Source: Lindgomyces ingoldianus
Lineage: Eukaryota > Ascomycota > Dothideomycetes > Pleosporales > Lindgomycetaceae
Assembly: GCF_010093535.1 (NCBI RefSeq)
Contig: NW_022985191.1
Coordinates: 280,240 to 344,239, forward strand
Direction of reading: 5' to 3'
Length of the DNA: 64,000 nucleotides
The translations under genes and the position numbers were made by a program. This document shows positions 11,400 to 22,406 of this stretch, piece by piece (position 1 is the stretch's first letter; each line of letters begins with the position of its first letter). The notes under the pieces are model-generated. The model did no database searches. It saw only the letters and a list, made by a program, of their open reading frames with translations, and was not told where the DNA came from.

Positions 11400-13090
11400 C
11401 TTTAATTTCTGTAATAGTTTCTAGCGTTAGCTATTTAAGTACTTTATTTACCTTAGTAGGATCTATCTTTATTTCTTCTTTATTAATAATAAACCTAAGA
11501 TAGTTAGTTTTTAATATGTTAAACTTATATTTTTCTAGCTGTAAGTAAAGTCTATACTTTTAAAGCTTATCTAGCACTAGTTGTACCTTTACTATGTGGT
11601 CTAGTTTGTCCTCTTTTATATAGATAAGGATATTGTTTAGATAAACTAGTATAAAGATATCTAGGTAACGTACTTCATAGGCGAGTTGCTTACACACCTA
11701 AGTTGCTTACTTTTACTAAGACCCTACTAAACTACTCTTTTTACACTAATGCATTCCCCACAACACTACTTAGACGCGCTAAAAGAATGTTAGATATAGC
11801 TTATACTCTAAGCTTTTAAATAAGACATAAAACTTTTAAAGAAATATGCTATAGCTATATATAAAGTCTTATAAAAGATAATAAATAACTATAGCGCTAA
11901 ACAACTTTTATAAGCTAATTCTATAGCTAAATTATAAAGGCTAGGTAATAAAAAAAAGCAGGTAATTATTAAGACTATACTTAAGCTATATGCGCAAGGA
12001 TTTTCCCTTTAAATAGTATTTATAGCTAATATAGCTAATTCTTTATGCGCTAAGCGTAATCTAGGCTATGTTTATATAAACTAGCCTAGTATGTTTATAA
12101 AGTGTTATTTAAAGCTTAAAGTAAAGTTTTAAGCATAAGTATAGTTAAAAGATATTTAGCTAATTATAAACTTTATTTTACTAAAGTTATATATGTTATT
12201 ATTTTAGATACTATACTTAGCTTTAATATTCTTTATAAGGCTAAACCTGCTCTAAATTACTTTAAGACTTTTATAAAAAGCTTTTTTATAGTTATACTTA
12301 TACTTAAATGTTACTTTAAGCTCTAAATAACGCTTTATAAACATACTAAGCTAGTTTATGTAAACATAGCCTAGATTACGCTTAGCGCGCAAAGAATTAG
12401 CTATATTAGCTATAAATGCTATTTAAGGGGAAATTCCTTGCGCATATAGCTTAAGTATAGTCTTAATAATTACCTGCTTCTTTTTATTACCTAGCCTTTA
12501 TAATTTAGCTATAGAATTAGCTTATAAAGGTTGTTTAGTGCTATAGTTATTTATTATTTTTTATAAGACTTTACACATAGCTATAGCACATTTTTTTAAA
12601 AGTTTTATGTCTTATTTAAAAGCTTAGAGCATAAGCTGTATCTAATGTTCTTTTAGCGCATCTAAGTAGTGTTGTGGGGAATGCATTAGTGTAGAAAGAG
12701 TAGTTTAGTAGGGTCTTAGCAAAAGTAAGCAACTTAGGTGTGTGAGCAACTCGCCTATAAAGTACGTTATAGGTTAAGCGCAGTATTAATTACTTTTTAG
12801 AAGGTTATAGGGGCGTTAGTTAGCCTAAATAGCATAATAAAGAGCTTATAAAGTGCTTTTAAGGTTCTAAAAGCTGTTATCTATTTAGGTCTTTTTTTTT
12901 ATCTTTTTTTTATTAAATCTGTTCTAGATGTTAAACTTTATAAAGTGTATAGTTTTTTTTAGTTAGTTTATAATATTCTAAATAATAAAAATAAAAAACT
13001 AGTCTTTTATAGTGTTTTTATTTAAGGTCTAATAGTCTTAGTAGACTTTAACTTTTTTATTCTTCTTTTTTACAAAAACTACTGCAGATG
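11400..13090 (-). pseudogene. G1b reverse transcriptase relic, split by F3
   Basis: Minus-strand translation from about 13090 to 12770 gives FVKK..., ...LTNAPITF-KVINTAL, the fingers/palm of a gypsy reverse transcriptase. After the F3 insertion it continues at 11664 as LDIFILVYLNNILIYIKE. YLNN (11643-11632) is the catalytic YLDD box with both Asp codons changed to Asn by G-to-A mutation, which would abolish polymerase activity. Several in-frame stops are present. RNase H and integrase relics should lie further left, but I did not delimit them. Confidence 0.8.
11668..12767 (-). mobile_element. Fold-back pogo derivative, copy F3 (1,100 bp)
   Basis: It is the third complete copy, bounded by ACGTACTTCATAGGCGAG and its inverted repeat, with a TA duplication at 11666-11667 and 12768-12769. 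It lies a few codons before the catalytic box of the G1b reverse transcriptase. The centre reads on the minus strand, as in F1. Confidence 0.85.
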
Positions 13091-16000
13091 CTACAGAGCT
13101 GTTGCTTTTTTAAATATAGCCTCTTACTAGCATGTAGTTTACATATTCTTATAAAGCTTTCTTTTAAGCTGCTATAAGAGGGCGTAGCTTATATGTTTTT
13201 AGCTAAAGGTTTAGCTTAAGGTTAATTACATAGTTCTAAGGTTAATATAAGAGAAGTTCTTTTAGGTTATCTAGAGTTATAAACATGTCTTTATAGCCCT
13301 AGTATTCTTTTAGTAATCTCTTCTTAGGTTCTTTTATAATTTAGTAGATTTTTACTTAATTTAGGTCTCTTTCTTTTTTAAATTTTTTAAAGAAGACTTC
13401 CTTTAGTTCTTTCTTTATTATGTAGATAGTGTGTGCTTTTAGTTCTTAGCAAAGGAATTTCTAGAGTCTCCTTTTCTTTAGGAAGTAACCTAATCCTTAC
13501 TTAGCTTATAGGTGTGTAAGGTAATTATTATTATAGCATACAAACTATGTTATTTGCGCGTGCTTAGATTTAGGCTGTATTATTATTATTTTCTAGTTAA
13601 TTTTAAAGTTGTGTCTATAAAGCTAGTTATATCTTAGTATAACTTAGTATTTTTCTCTAAGTAGTAATATGCTAAATAATACCTAGTTGTTTATAGCTTT
13701 AGTTTTTATAATTAGTTTTCTAGTCTTAAGCTAGATTTATTCTCTACTGTATTTAATTAATAATATATTAGCTAAAGATACTTAAAAGAGTTCTTTTTTA
13801 ATTTTAAAGAGTATTCTGTTCTTTTCTACCTAGGTAGAGTTAATTACTGTAAATGTGCAGCTGCTATTTATTAGTGTAAGGCCTTTTTATTTAAGGCTTA
13901 TATGCCTTAGCGTAATTTTAGCTGTTAGGCTTTTTTAGGGTTTTTATCCTACTGCTATTAGAACTTTTATATTATAGTAGACTTTATTATAGTTTATGCT
14001 AATGTTATCTTTTTTAATGCTTAGAATATAGTGTATCTGTTTATCTACTTAATTAGTAATAACTTTAAATTTCCAGTGTTCCTTTATTATGCAGTCTTCT
14101 ACTAGATAATTAATACTTTTTACTTTATAGTAGTAGAGAAGTTAATTATTCTATTAATTAGCTTTTTATTAAAAGTAATAAAAGGTGTAATTAGAAGCTT
14201 TTTTATATTTAGTCTAAAGTTTCTTTTTATAGACAGGGCCTGTGCTATAGTGCTAACAGTTTAGCATTTTACATGTTATAGCTAGTCCTGTTAGGGTGTC
14301 TATAAACTATTTGCTTTCCTGTGCGCTAATTAGCTACTATCTAGCCTAGTGTTTAGTTAGCTAATGTTAGACGCAATATTTGTTTATGCATAGGTACTAA
14401 GTGTATAGGCATTACTCTAGATTAGTGCAGATTAGTATAGGCTATACTTAGGCCTATTAGGGGTATTCTTTTGTTTAAATTATCTGTAAGGGATAGTTCC
14501 TATACTTACATTAAAAGTTATTATGTTGCTTACTTCTGCACAGAATATAATATCTATAAATTTATTATTCCTCTAGCTTTTTTCTAGTTACTACTAGTGC
14601 TAAGAGTAGTGTAGCTAGTTATTTATTTAGGAGAGCTAGGGTCTAAAGAGGCGTTTAGTGCTAATTAAAACTTTTTTCTTTTACTAGTATTTTTCTAAAG
14701 AACTTCTGCTATTCTTTTTTGTTTAATATGTTATAGTAAACTATAGTAACTAATCCTTTTTACAATTTTATAAGTGTTATAGTTGTTATCTAAAATTACT
14801 TTATAAAGTCCTATTTTATAAAGGTTATAGCTATAAAGTCTTTTATATTTCTAGTAGTCCTCTTACTTAAACTATTACTTAAGCTTCCTTAGTAAGATGC
14901 CTATTCTATTTTGCTAAAAGGGGTACTATTTTTCCTTTTTTCTTATATTTTTAATGTAGTTAACTACTTATGTTAGGTTTTACTATCCTTTAAAAACTAC
15001 AGCCTATTTAATAGCCCTAGAGATACTGTCTCCCTCTTAGACCTCTACCTTCTAATAGTCTACTAAATAGTTAGAGGGTTTGTAGTTAGCTCTATATCTC
15101 TAGCAGAGTTATTTATTAAGCTTATTATGTATTTTTTTAGACATTAAGCCTCTATTAGTATACATAGCTTTTATAGCTAACTTAATATTTTTATTCTCTA
15201 GTCTTTTAGAGTCTAGGCACTTTTAATAAAAGTAACCTACTTTTTTATAGTTAAGGCGTGCCTTTTTTTAAGCTATTTTCTTTATTCTTTATTTAGAGGT
15301 AGCCTTACACTTTTAAGAGAACTGCTTTTTTTCTTAGAGAAGCTACATATATACTTAGTGTAACTAAGGTCTATAAGTTTACTATTAAACTATAAAGTCT
15401 TCTTCTTTCTTTAAAACTATTTAAGTTTTAAAGTTGTAACGCCTGTCCTTTTCTTTCTATGTTGCTTAGCATGTCTTTTATTATAAGTAAGTGCTTTTTT
15501 AACATATTCTTTAAAGCTCTTAGGCCTTTCTATGTAAGCAAATTTATCTTTAATTACTTTTAAAAGCCTATTATAGAATATTTATTCTATTGCTCTTTAA
15601 TCTGTCTATCTATAAATAGCTAGTTATTCTTTAAAGCAGGCTGCGTAATGTTAGACAGAGCTTTTTTTTAGTATAAAAAGTTTATCTTATTAACTGCTTA
15701 TTTTTCTTAGTTAACTAACCTATAAATAGTAGTTAGAGCTAATTTAAAAAAGTTAATATCTTTAAAGACCCTTTATGTTTCTAGCAGTAAAAGTTTTTTA
15801 TTTATTTAATAGTTTATCTAGTTATTAGCGTGTAATTAGAACTATATAGTAGGTAATTTTTCTAAGTATAGGCTTATCTATAAAATTATTTCTTTGTCTA
15901 TTTTAAAAGCACCTTTATTATATTACATGTAGAGGTGGCACTTTGTAAAGAAAAGTTTTAAGTCTTTAGCAAAGCTGTTAAATGCTTTAGAGGGGGCTAG

Positions 16001-16287
16001 GTGTAAAGTCTTCTTTAATTTAATACTAGTTTTTTTTTGTGTAAAGTTTCTAAGGTTAGCTACTTTTAGCTAGAGGGCTTGTAGTTGTTAGATATTTAAA
16101 AGCCCTTATTATGCTTACTACTAAAGGTGTTGCTTAAGCTGTTCTAGCTTGTTACAGAGATACATTATTTACTAGTCCTGTGCCTTTTTAGTTGCTGTAG
16201 GGGTCTAGCTAGTGCTAGCAGCTAAGGCACCTGTTATGCTAATGTCTAAAGTAGTAGTAGCTATACTTTACAGGTAGTAGTAATTAC

Positions 16288-16895
16288 TGTTATAATCTTT
16301 GCTCTAATAAAATAGTATTTCTAGGAGCACTACAGCCTGTAGTTGTGTTAGGAGAGAAAGAGAAAGACTTAGCTAGATTAGGTGTACAGTCTGTTTAGCA
16401 AAGTGTAGGTAAGGCGGGGGTAAGAAGGCAGGTTGTAGTTTAGCCTAGCAGCTGTATAGGGAGCTAGTAAACTAATCTAAATAGATAGAAATAAAAGTAT
16501 ATATAGTGCAAAATATACAAGGCAGTAATATCCTCTTTATAAAGGTGCTAGTGCCTTTTAGTCTATTATATATATAAAGACTTAATAGTAATTATAACCT
16601 TCTAACTATAGTTGTAAACTAAACTATATACATTTAGTAGCATGCAATTGCAGGCGTTTGCATGCTTATACTAAGGTTTAGTAGTGTGCATTTAGTTGCA
16701 TGCCTATGCATGCAAACTATTCTTTCCTATTAGACAACGCATCCTTCTATGCATTTGTCTAAAAGCTAAAGCTATTCCTTATCTGTCCTGTCACGTAATT
16801 TGTTCAGGACAGGGTTAAGGATTTTCCATCCTTGATTGTTTGAACTGTGGGGTACTGCCAATTGGTTGCTTACGGTCCAATCGTGGGTTGTAACA
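16288..16895 (-). repeat. 5' LTR of G1b (608 bp)
   Basis: It starts TGTTATAATCTTTGCTC and ends GTGGGTTGTAACA. It has the same length as the 3' LTR. The last ~110 bp (16785-16895) carry no visible RIP, whereas the matching inner part of the 3' LTR does. Confidence 0.9.
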
Positions 16896-17201
16896 GGCAG
16901 CTACATTTAAAAAGGCCTGCGCTTAACAACTTAAAATAAGTTTAAAGCGCGCAGTAATAGGAAAAAGGTAAAGAAGCAGGTGTATGCTAAAGTAGATAAG
17001 CAATTCTAAAGGCGCTGCAGATAGTGTAATTAGACTAGGCATAACACACAAACATGTAAGTAAGAAGTAAAAGTAGTATCTAAATAATATTCTAGGCTGT
17101 ACTGTACTCTATAGTGCTAGAGTAGGTTGTTATAGGCTATAATAAAGTTTGTTATAGTGTGGTCTTAGCAAAAGTAAGCAACTTAGGTGTGCAAGCAACT
17201 G
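16896..17201 (+). pseudogene. Pogo transposase C-terminal relic and truncated TIR
   Basis: The frame continues from 6770 across the G1b insertion into a basic tail (..SNRKKVKKQVYAKVDKQF..) resembling the end of Fot1/pogo transposases. The pogo terminal repeat then follows (GGTCTTAGCAAAAGTAAGC, ACTTAGGTGTGCAAGCAACT, 17161-17200), and it stops short of the expected TGCCTATAAAGTACGT end where a 30-bp minisatellite begins. This is the 3' end of an old, full-type pogo element, mildly mutated. Confidence 0.6.
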
Positions 17202-17351
17202 CTAATCCTTAACACACTAATGCAGCTAATGCTAATCCCTAACACACTAATGCGGCTAATGCTAATCCCTGACACACTAATGCGGCTGATGCTAATCCTT
17301 AACACACTAATGTAGCTAATGCCAATCCCTGACACACTGATGTGGCTAGAG
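17202..17351. repeat. Minisatellite, 5 x 30 bp
   Basis: Five head-to-tail 30-bp units share the core CTAATCCCTAACACACTAAT, differing by a few transitions. The unit length is a multiple of three, which leaves a short open frame on the minus strand, but that frame has no ATG. The array abuts the broken pogo terminal repeat. Confidence 0.9.
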
Positions 17352-17771
17352 AGGTGGAACAGACGCAACTAACTATAATTTAAACATGTTTTACACAACG
17401 CATGCTAAAGAAAACTGCATGCAAATTAGCATAAAGGTGCACTTACATTAGCTATACGTTTTTTTTTAAAAAAGAATATAAGAAAAACATAAGGTGACAG
17501 AGAAACAGCGTTACTAGGGTTTATCTAAAGAAATTCTAACTAACTAGCGCGTCTAAAAGAGGAGATTCTGCTCAACTTTTCGTTCTGTAAACCCGAATAT
17601 AATAAGCAGAGCAAGCTCTGCTAATAAGCTTAAAAGTGTAAAAACTAAAAAGCTTATTAAAACTTAAGTTAGCTAGCTAGAGAATTAGCACTTAAAGGTA
17701 AAAATAACTATATAAGTAATAAGTATAATAAGCAAGTTACTAAAAATTTACATAGTTTCTAATAAATATAT
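17352..17771. other. Non-coding flank, no gene seen
   Basis: This is moderately AT-rich sequence between the minisatellite and the G2b insertion site. A short unmutated patch (17560-17610) is present, but no open frame, RNA gene or known repeat is recognised. Confidence 0.5.
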
Positions 17772-17776
17772 AGCAC

Positions 17777-18094
17777 TGTCACGGTATCCTCCCTAGATCC
17801 CAGACATAACTGTATTAGACGCGTACTAGAGTATTATTAGTGCACGTCTGACATAAACACAACACAACACAGACATAAACTTAAGCATAAACTGCCTTAA
17901 CACTAACTAAACCTAGAATAGGCTTAATTTATACTTAAAGCGCTTAGACTTTTAAGCTAAGTATTTAATTACTAATTTTCTTTTAAACTTTTTTATTTCT
18001 TACATAACATCTTATACCTACTATAATACCTTACATAGTAATTAAACTAGACCTCTATAAAGCTTTATAACTTTACTTATACATAATTATAACA
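17777..18094 (+). repeat. 5' LTR of G2b (318 bp)
   Basis: It starts TGTCACGGTATCCTCCC with no RIP for about the first 100 bp, then becomes AT-shifted to its end ATTATAACA, where the 3' LTR still reads ATCGTGACA. Confidence 0.92.
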
Positions 18095-18278
18095 TTATGT
18101 TATATTAAAACTTTAGCTAAAAATAGCCTCTAAATTTAATCTAATAAGCTTAGTACTTACATAACTCTAAGCTATTAAAGTAAGCTAAGAAGCCTTCTAA
18201 AAAGCGCTTACTTTATAAAAAAGCTACTATGTTATAAACTTAAAAGCTTTTTAAAAAAAACTTTAAAAAATAGCTTTA

Positions 18279-18558
18279 TGTTAAATAGGCTCTAACAGCT
18301 AGCTGCTTATAGTATAAGCACTTAAGTAGCAAGAGTAAGAGTGGTGTACAGTGTGCACAGCGTACAAGGTAGGTAAGGTAAGGGCAACATGTTTCTAGTT
18401 CTATTACTCTTGTCTTTCCTTTATACAGAGGAAAAGAGGGATATCTAGATGTTTACGCACAGAGGTTTACGCATAAGCATTATGTAACATAGATACGTGA
18501 TCCTGCTTATGCGCAATTATTTATATCTAGGCTGCAACGCTGCTGCTGTGTACAGACA
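18279..18558 (-). repeat. 3' LTR of C1a (280 bp)
   Basis: It is the left LTR. The inner side is C-to-T mutated compared with 22127-22406 (TGCTTATGCGCAATTATTT versus TGCTCGTGCGCGATCGTTT). Confidence 0.9.
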
Positions 18559-19002
18559 CTAGCAACTTTTCTTTTTATCTAAAGAGTTACCTTTTATATG
18601 TGTTACTTTCTTTTTATCTATGTAGGTCTATCTAATTATATTTTACCTTTACTTTACCCTATTTATTAGGACTTGCCTTAGTAATGCTATACATTAAAAT
18701 AAGCTAGTTATGCTATGTAGATAGCTTTATAAATAGTGTAAAGTATTTTAAGCTATTATTATCTAGCTTTTATACACTTACCTTATAAGTAATTTAGTAG
18801 TGTATAAACTATTTTATGTAGGGTTTTATGCTAGAATAGTGTAAGATCTTTGTGTAGGCAGGTGTGTAAAGAGGTGTATATAATAAGGTCTTCTTTTTTT
18901 TTTTACTTTTTCTTCTTTATTCTTTACTTTCTAAGCCTTACTGTACTATTCCCTAGCTCTTTTCTTTTTTTATATAGTGCTAATAGTAATAGATACTTCT
19001 GC

Positions 19003-19005
<3 letters not shown>

Positions 19006-19061
<56 letters not shown>

Positions 19062-19080
19062 GAGAGAGAGAGAGAGAGAG
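19006..19080. repeat. (CA)26 followed by (AG)11 microsatellite
   Basis: Pure CA runs from 19006 to 19057, then AG from 19059 to 19080. The matching place in C1b (38488-38524) has only short TC and interrupted TG runs. An open frame across it (18850-19092) is a product of the repeat and not a gene. Confidence 0.95.
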
Positions 19081-19739
19081 ATGTCTCTCTAGCCTTTCTT
19101 CTCTACCTCTAGCGCTGTTAGTGCAGGCGTTTTTAACGTCCTTGTGCAGTCTAGTAGCCTAGGGCGCATTTATGTTACCTTTTTAACTAGTTCTGCTACT
19201 AATTAGTAGTTTATTTAGCATCTTAGCATAAATATATAGATTCTTTAGCTCTTTTACTTTTTTTTTATATAAAATGCTAATTATAAATAGGCTAAAAAGT
19301 AGCATATAGCAGCTTTACTATTTTATAATATTAATATTATTTTACCTGCTAGCACTAATCTGCAGCTGTAGGCAGCAAAAGTTGTGCGTTATAAGAGGTA
19401 CTTCTGTGCAGTTTTAGTCTAGAGTTGTAGTTAAGTTTTAGCAACTTTATGTGCTTATTATTATAGCAGCACTACTAGTGCCTTTTTTTTTATTAAGTGT
19501 TATATGTTAGCTAACTTTTAGGCTAATGCTTACACTTTATGCGTATAGCAAAGCTGTAGTCTGCATTATAACTACTATATATAAGAGGTAGTAGCTTTTT
19601 TTCTTCTATATACTAGATAAATAGACTGTTTTTTTTACATATCCTTCTCTTCTAATTTTGTAATAAAAAAAATAAGTGTGTATAATAAAAAAATAAAAAA
19701 GATAAGCTTTATATAAAGGTGTTATTAGTCTAGTTAGTT

Positions 19740-20330
19740 TAAAGCATCTTTGCGCATAAGATCTAGCTAGTCTACAGATGCTTCTATCTAGACAGAGAGG
19801 CAGTTAGTTAGGACTAATAATTAAAGAGCCTAGTTTAGTGTTTTCTTTATACATACATCTACTAAGTTATTTTTACTATTAATCTACTTTATTTTAGTAA
19901 TTTCCCTCTTCTTATATAATTTATAAAGTAATATAATATTAATTATAAGTTACTTTTTACTAGTAGTGCCTAGCTTAATAAAGTAATTATATAAAGACCT
20001 TAAATCTATGCAGATTACTACTAGAATTAGTAGTAGTTTAAGTATTTATATAATTTACTATAAAGTTATACTAAGTGTAATTACATTATTAAACTTTTTA
20101 ACTATTTTATATAGTTTACTAGTAAAGACACTTCTAGTTACTTTTTTACACTTAGTAGAATTCTAGTGTATAATGTTGCCTAGTATTTTAAAGTAGTTAC
20201 TTTACTCTATATAGTTCTTATTACTTAATATAATTAAGAATTCTAGCTATAAGCTAAAGTTCTTATTATTAGTAAATAATCTATTTATAAAGATAAATAG
20301 CTTTATATAATTAAGTTATAATAGTAGGAA
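19740..20330 (-). pseudogene. Copia RNase H relic of C1a
   Basis: Reading leftward on the minus strand, the mutated frame shows LYNYFIKLGTTSKK, then KREITKI and NNLVD, matching the YDCLVKLGTT.EKRL...RREI..IRWI...NPAD pattern at the C-terminus of Ty1/copia Pol. Stops interrupt it. The same stretch occurs in C1b on the plus strand. Confidence 0.7.
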
Positions 20331-22126
20331 AGTAAGACTATGCTTACTGTTATCTATCTACTATTAAATTTATACATTAAGTGTGTTAATGTTATTATAT
20401 AAAAAGTCTATAGTTTATGCAGTAATAAAAAGGTTAAATGCTGCCTTTAGTTAACACATAGATGTAATGTATACCTCTTTTGCACATTACTTAATATATT
20501 ATTATGCAGCATCTTTATTCTTTAAGTTAATTATATAAAAGTAGCTTACTTATCTTTTCTAAGTAAGAACTACTATGTTATGTGTAAGTTTAATTTTTTT
20601 GCTATTAAACTTAATAAGTTACTTCTCTACTAAAATAGTCTTACTTTTTACATAAAACTTTACTTTCTATAGTTTTTTTTCTTCTCTTTATATAAAATTT
20701 TTTATTATAATGCTTAAAGTGTTGTATAAATGCTTCTAGTTATTTCTAGGGCCTATGTTATACATATAGTGCATATTTGCCTAACCTTCTAGAATATCTA
20801 GAAAGATGTCTGTGTACTAAGTTTCCTAAATATCTAGCTATTAACATAAATTAATAAAGATCTTTATTTTATTTATAAAAATGTTATATAGTTAACTTAT
20901 ATAGTTATTATTTTTTTTTTATGCTTTTTAGAATTATATAATCTTGTCTACTAGAAGTTTTTCTTTAGCAGTTTCCCTTTAGAGTAGAAGTTTGTACAGG
21001 TTGTAATGTAGTATGGATTGTGCAGGTGGTATTAGTGGTGCATACACTACTACAGGCGGTGGTGTGTACAATTAAGGGTGTGGAGCAGGCGTTAGGTAGG
21101 GTAGCATGTATTGTTTATACAGTAATTAGTGTAGTGCTAGCTAAAGTGTAGGAGCAGGTAATGCTAGTACGTTTAGTATTAATAGCAGCATTATGTTTAG
21201 TCTGCTTCTGTGCAAAGCCTTATATAGCAATAAAGGTTGTGTATAAAGCTTTTTTAGTGCAATTACTTTTTTTTATGCTATATTGTACAGCTTCTAGGCT
21301 TAGGTACCTTTAGTGCCTAGCTGTAGTGTAATTCCCTTGTCCTCTAGCACTTATATAAGCTCCTTTTTAAATGTGCAGCTAAGTGCTAAGAAGTCTTATA
21401 GTGTCTATCTTTTAAAATCCTCTATATACGCACTTAGAAAAGTAGCGCCCTTCTAAGTTATTATGCGTAGATTAGTAATTATATAACTTATGTATAATTA
21501 AGTCTACAGGCTTATTAGAGCCTTTAACATATTAATTTTATTATTCTAGTACTCTAGGCTAGTCTTGTTTTATAGTGTTGCCTCTAATATCTCTATATCC
21601 TTTATAAGTTATTTATATAATAGAAATTATTCTTTATTCTTTTTATTATTACATAGAGTTGTTAGTTACTAATAAGATTTTATTATAATAGTATAGTTAA
21701 TTGCTTTTCTAGTAAATTATGCAGGTACTGCTATTGTCTAGCTGCTAGGTTGTGCAGCTTTAATAGCTTTAGTGTGCGCCTTACACTATCTCCTTCTTAC
21801 TTTGTACAGTAGCAGAGCTTGCTGTATAATGTAAAGAATTAATGTGCTATTATCTAGCTACTAAGTTGTGCAGCTTTAGTAGCTTTAGTGTACATCTTAC
21901 ACTATCTTCTTTTTACTTTATATAGTAGCAGAGCTTGCTGTATAATGCAAAGAATTAATCTACTATTCTAAGAAATAAGTAACTAAATAAAGTACTTTAT
22001 AAGGCATAAGTACTCTACTATTACTCTTTCTAAAGAATAAGTAATAAAACAAAGTACCTTATAAGGTGTAAGTACTTTATTATTACTTTTGCTAATTTAT
22101 AGTTAATTAAATTAACTACTAATTAG

Positions 22127-22406
22127 TGTTAAATAGGCTCTAACAGCTAGCTGCTTATAGTATAAGCACTTAAGTAGTAAGAGTAAGAGTAGTGTACAGT
22201 GTGCACAGTGTACAAGGTAGGTAAGGTGAGGGCAACATGTTTCTAGTTTTATTGCTCTTGTCTTTCCTCTGTACAGAGGAAAAGGGGGATATCTAGATGT
22301 TCGCGCACAGAGGTTCGCGCATGAGCATCATGTGACATAGATACGTGATCCTGCTCGTGCGCGATCGTTTGTATCCAGGCCGCGACGCTGCTGCTGCGTA
22401 CAGACA
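22127..22406 (-). repeat. 5' LTR of C1a (280 bp)
   Basis: It is the right LTR, with an almost unmutated outer end (22280-22406, GC-rich) and an AT-shifted inner end. Confidence 0.9.

Larger units (their letters stand above)
6771..16895 (-). mobile_element. Gypsy G1b, complete with both LTRs and nested insertions
   Basis: Two 608-bp LTRs (6771-7378 and 16288-16895) bound the element, flanked by a perfect 5-bp duplication GGCAG (6766-6770, 16896-16900). Subtracting the fold-back elements F2 and F3 and the solo LTR at 8775 leaves about 7.7 kb, a normal full-length gypsy size. On the minus strand the order is gag (zinc-knuckle relic near 15213-15266), reverse transcriptase (about 13090 to 11400, interrupted by F3) and the rest of pol. 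All frames are destroyed by RIP. The outermost few hundred bases of both LTRs are almost unmutated. Confidence 0.92.
18279..22406 (-). mobile_element. Copia C1a, 4.13 kb, nested in G2b
   Basis: LTRs of 280 bp (18279-18558, 22127-22406) start TGTTAAATAGGCTC and end CAGACA, with duplication CTTTA (18274-18278, 22407-22411). On the minus strand around 19990-19740 the mutated frame reads ..KLGTTSKK..REITKI..NNLVD.., the end of copia RNase H. The coding part between the repeated leader and this motif is too short (about 2 kb) for complete gag-pol, so C1 is probably an internally deleted, non-autonomous copia. More than 1 kb of non-coding 3' sequence with a CA/AG microsatellite follows. Confidence 0.88.

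Noticed and set aside
17202..17351. Telomere-like CCCTAAC words
   Set aside because: Only one such word occurs per 30-bp unit and no true (TTAGGG)n tract is present, so it is not an interstitial telomere.
17183..17368. 61-codon minus-strand frame of repeated Ile/Ser
   Set aside because: It is the 30-bp minisatellite read in a frame with no ATG.
18850..19092. 80-codon plus-strand frame with Thr-His run
   Set aside because: It is created by the (CA)n/(AG)n microsatellite inside copia C1a, on the strand opposite to that element.
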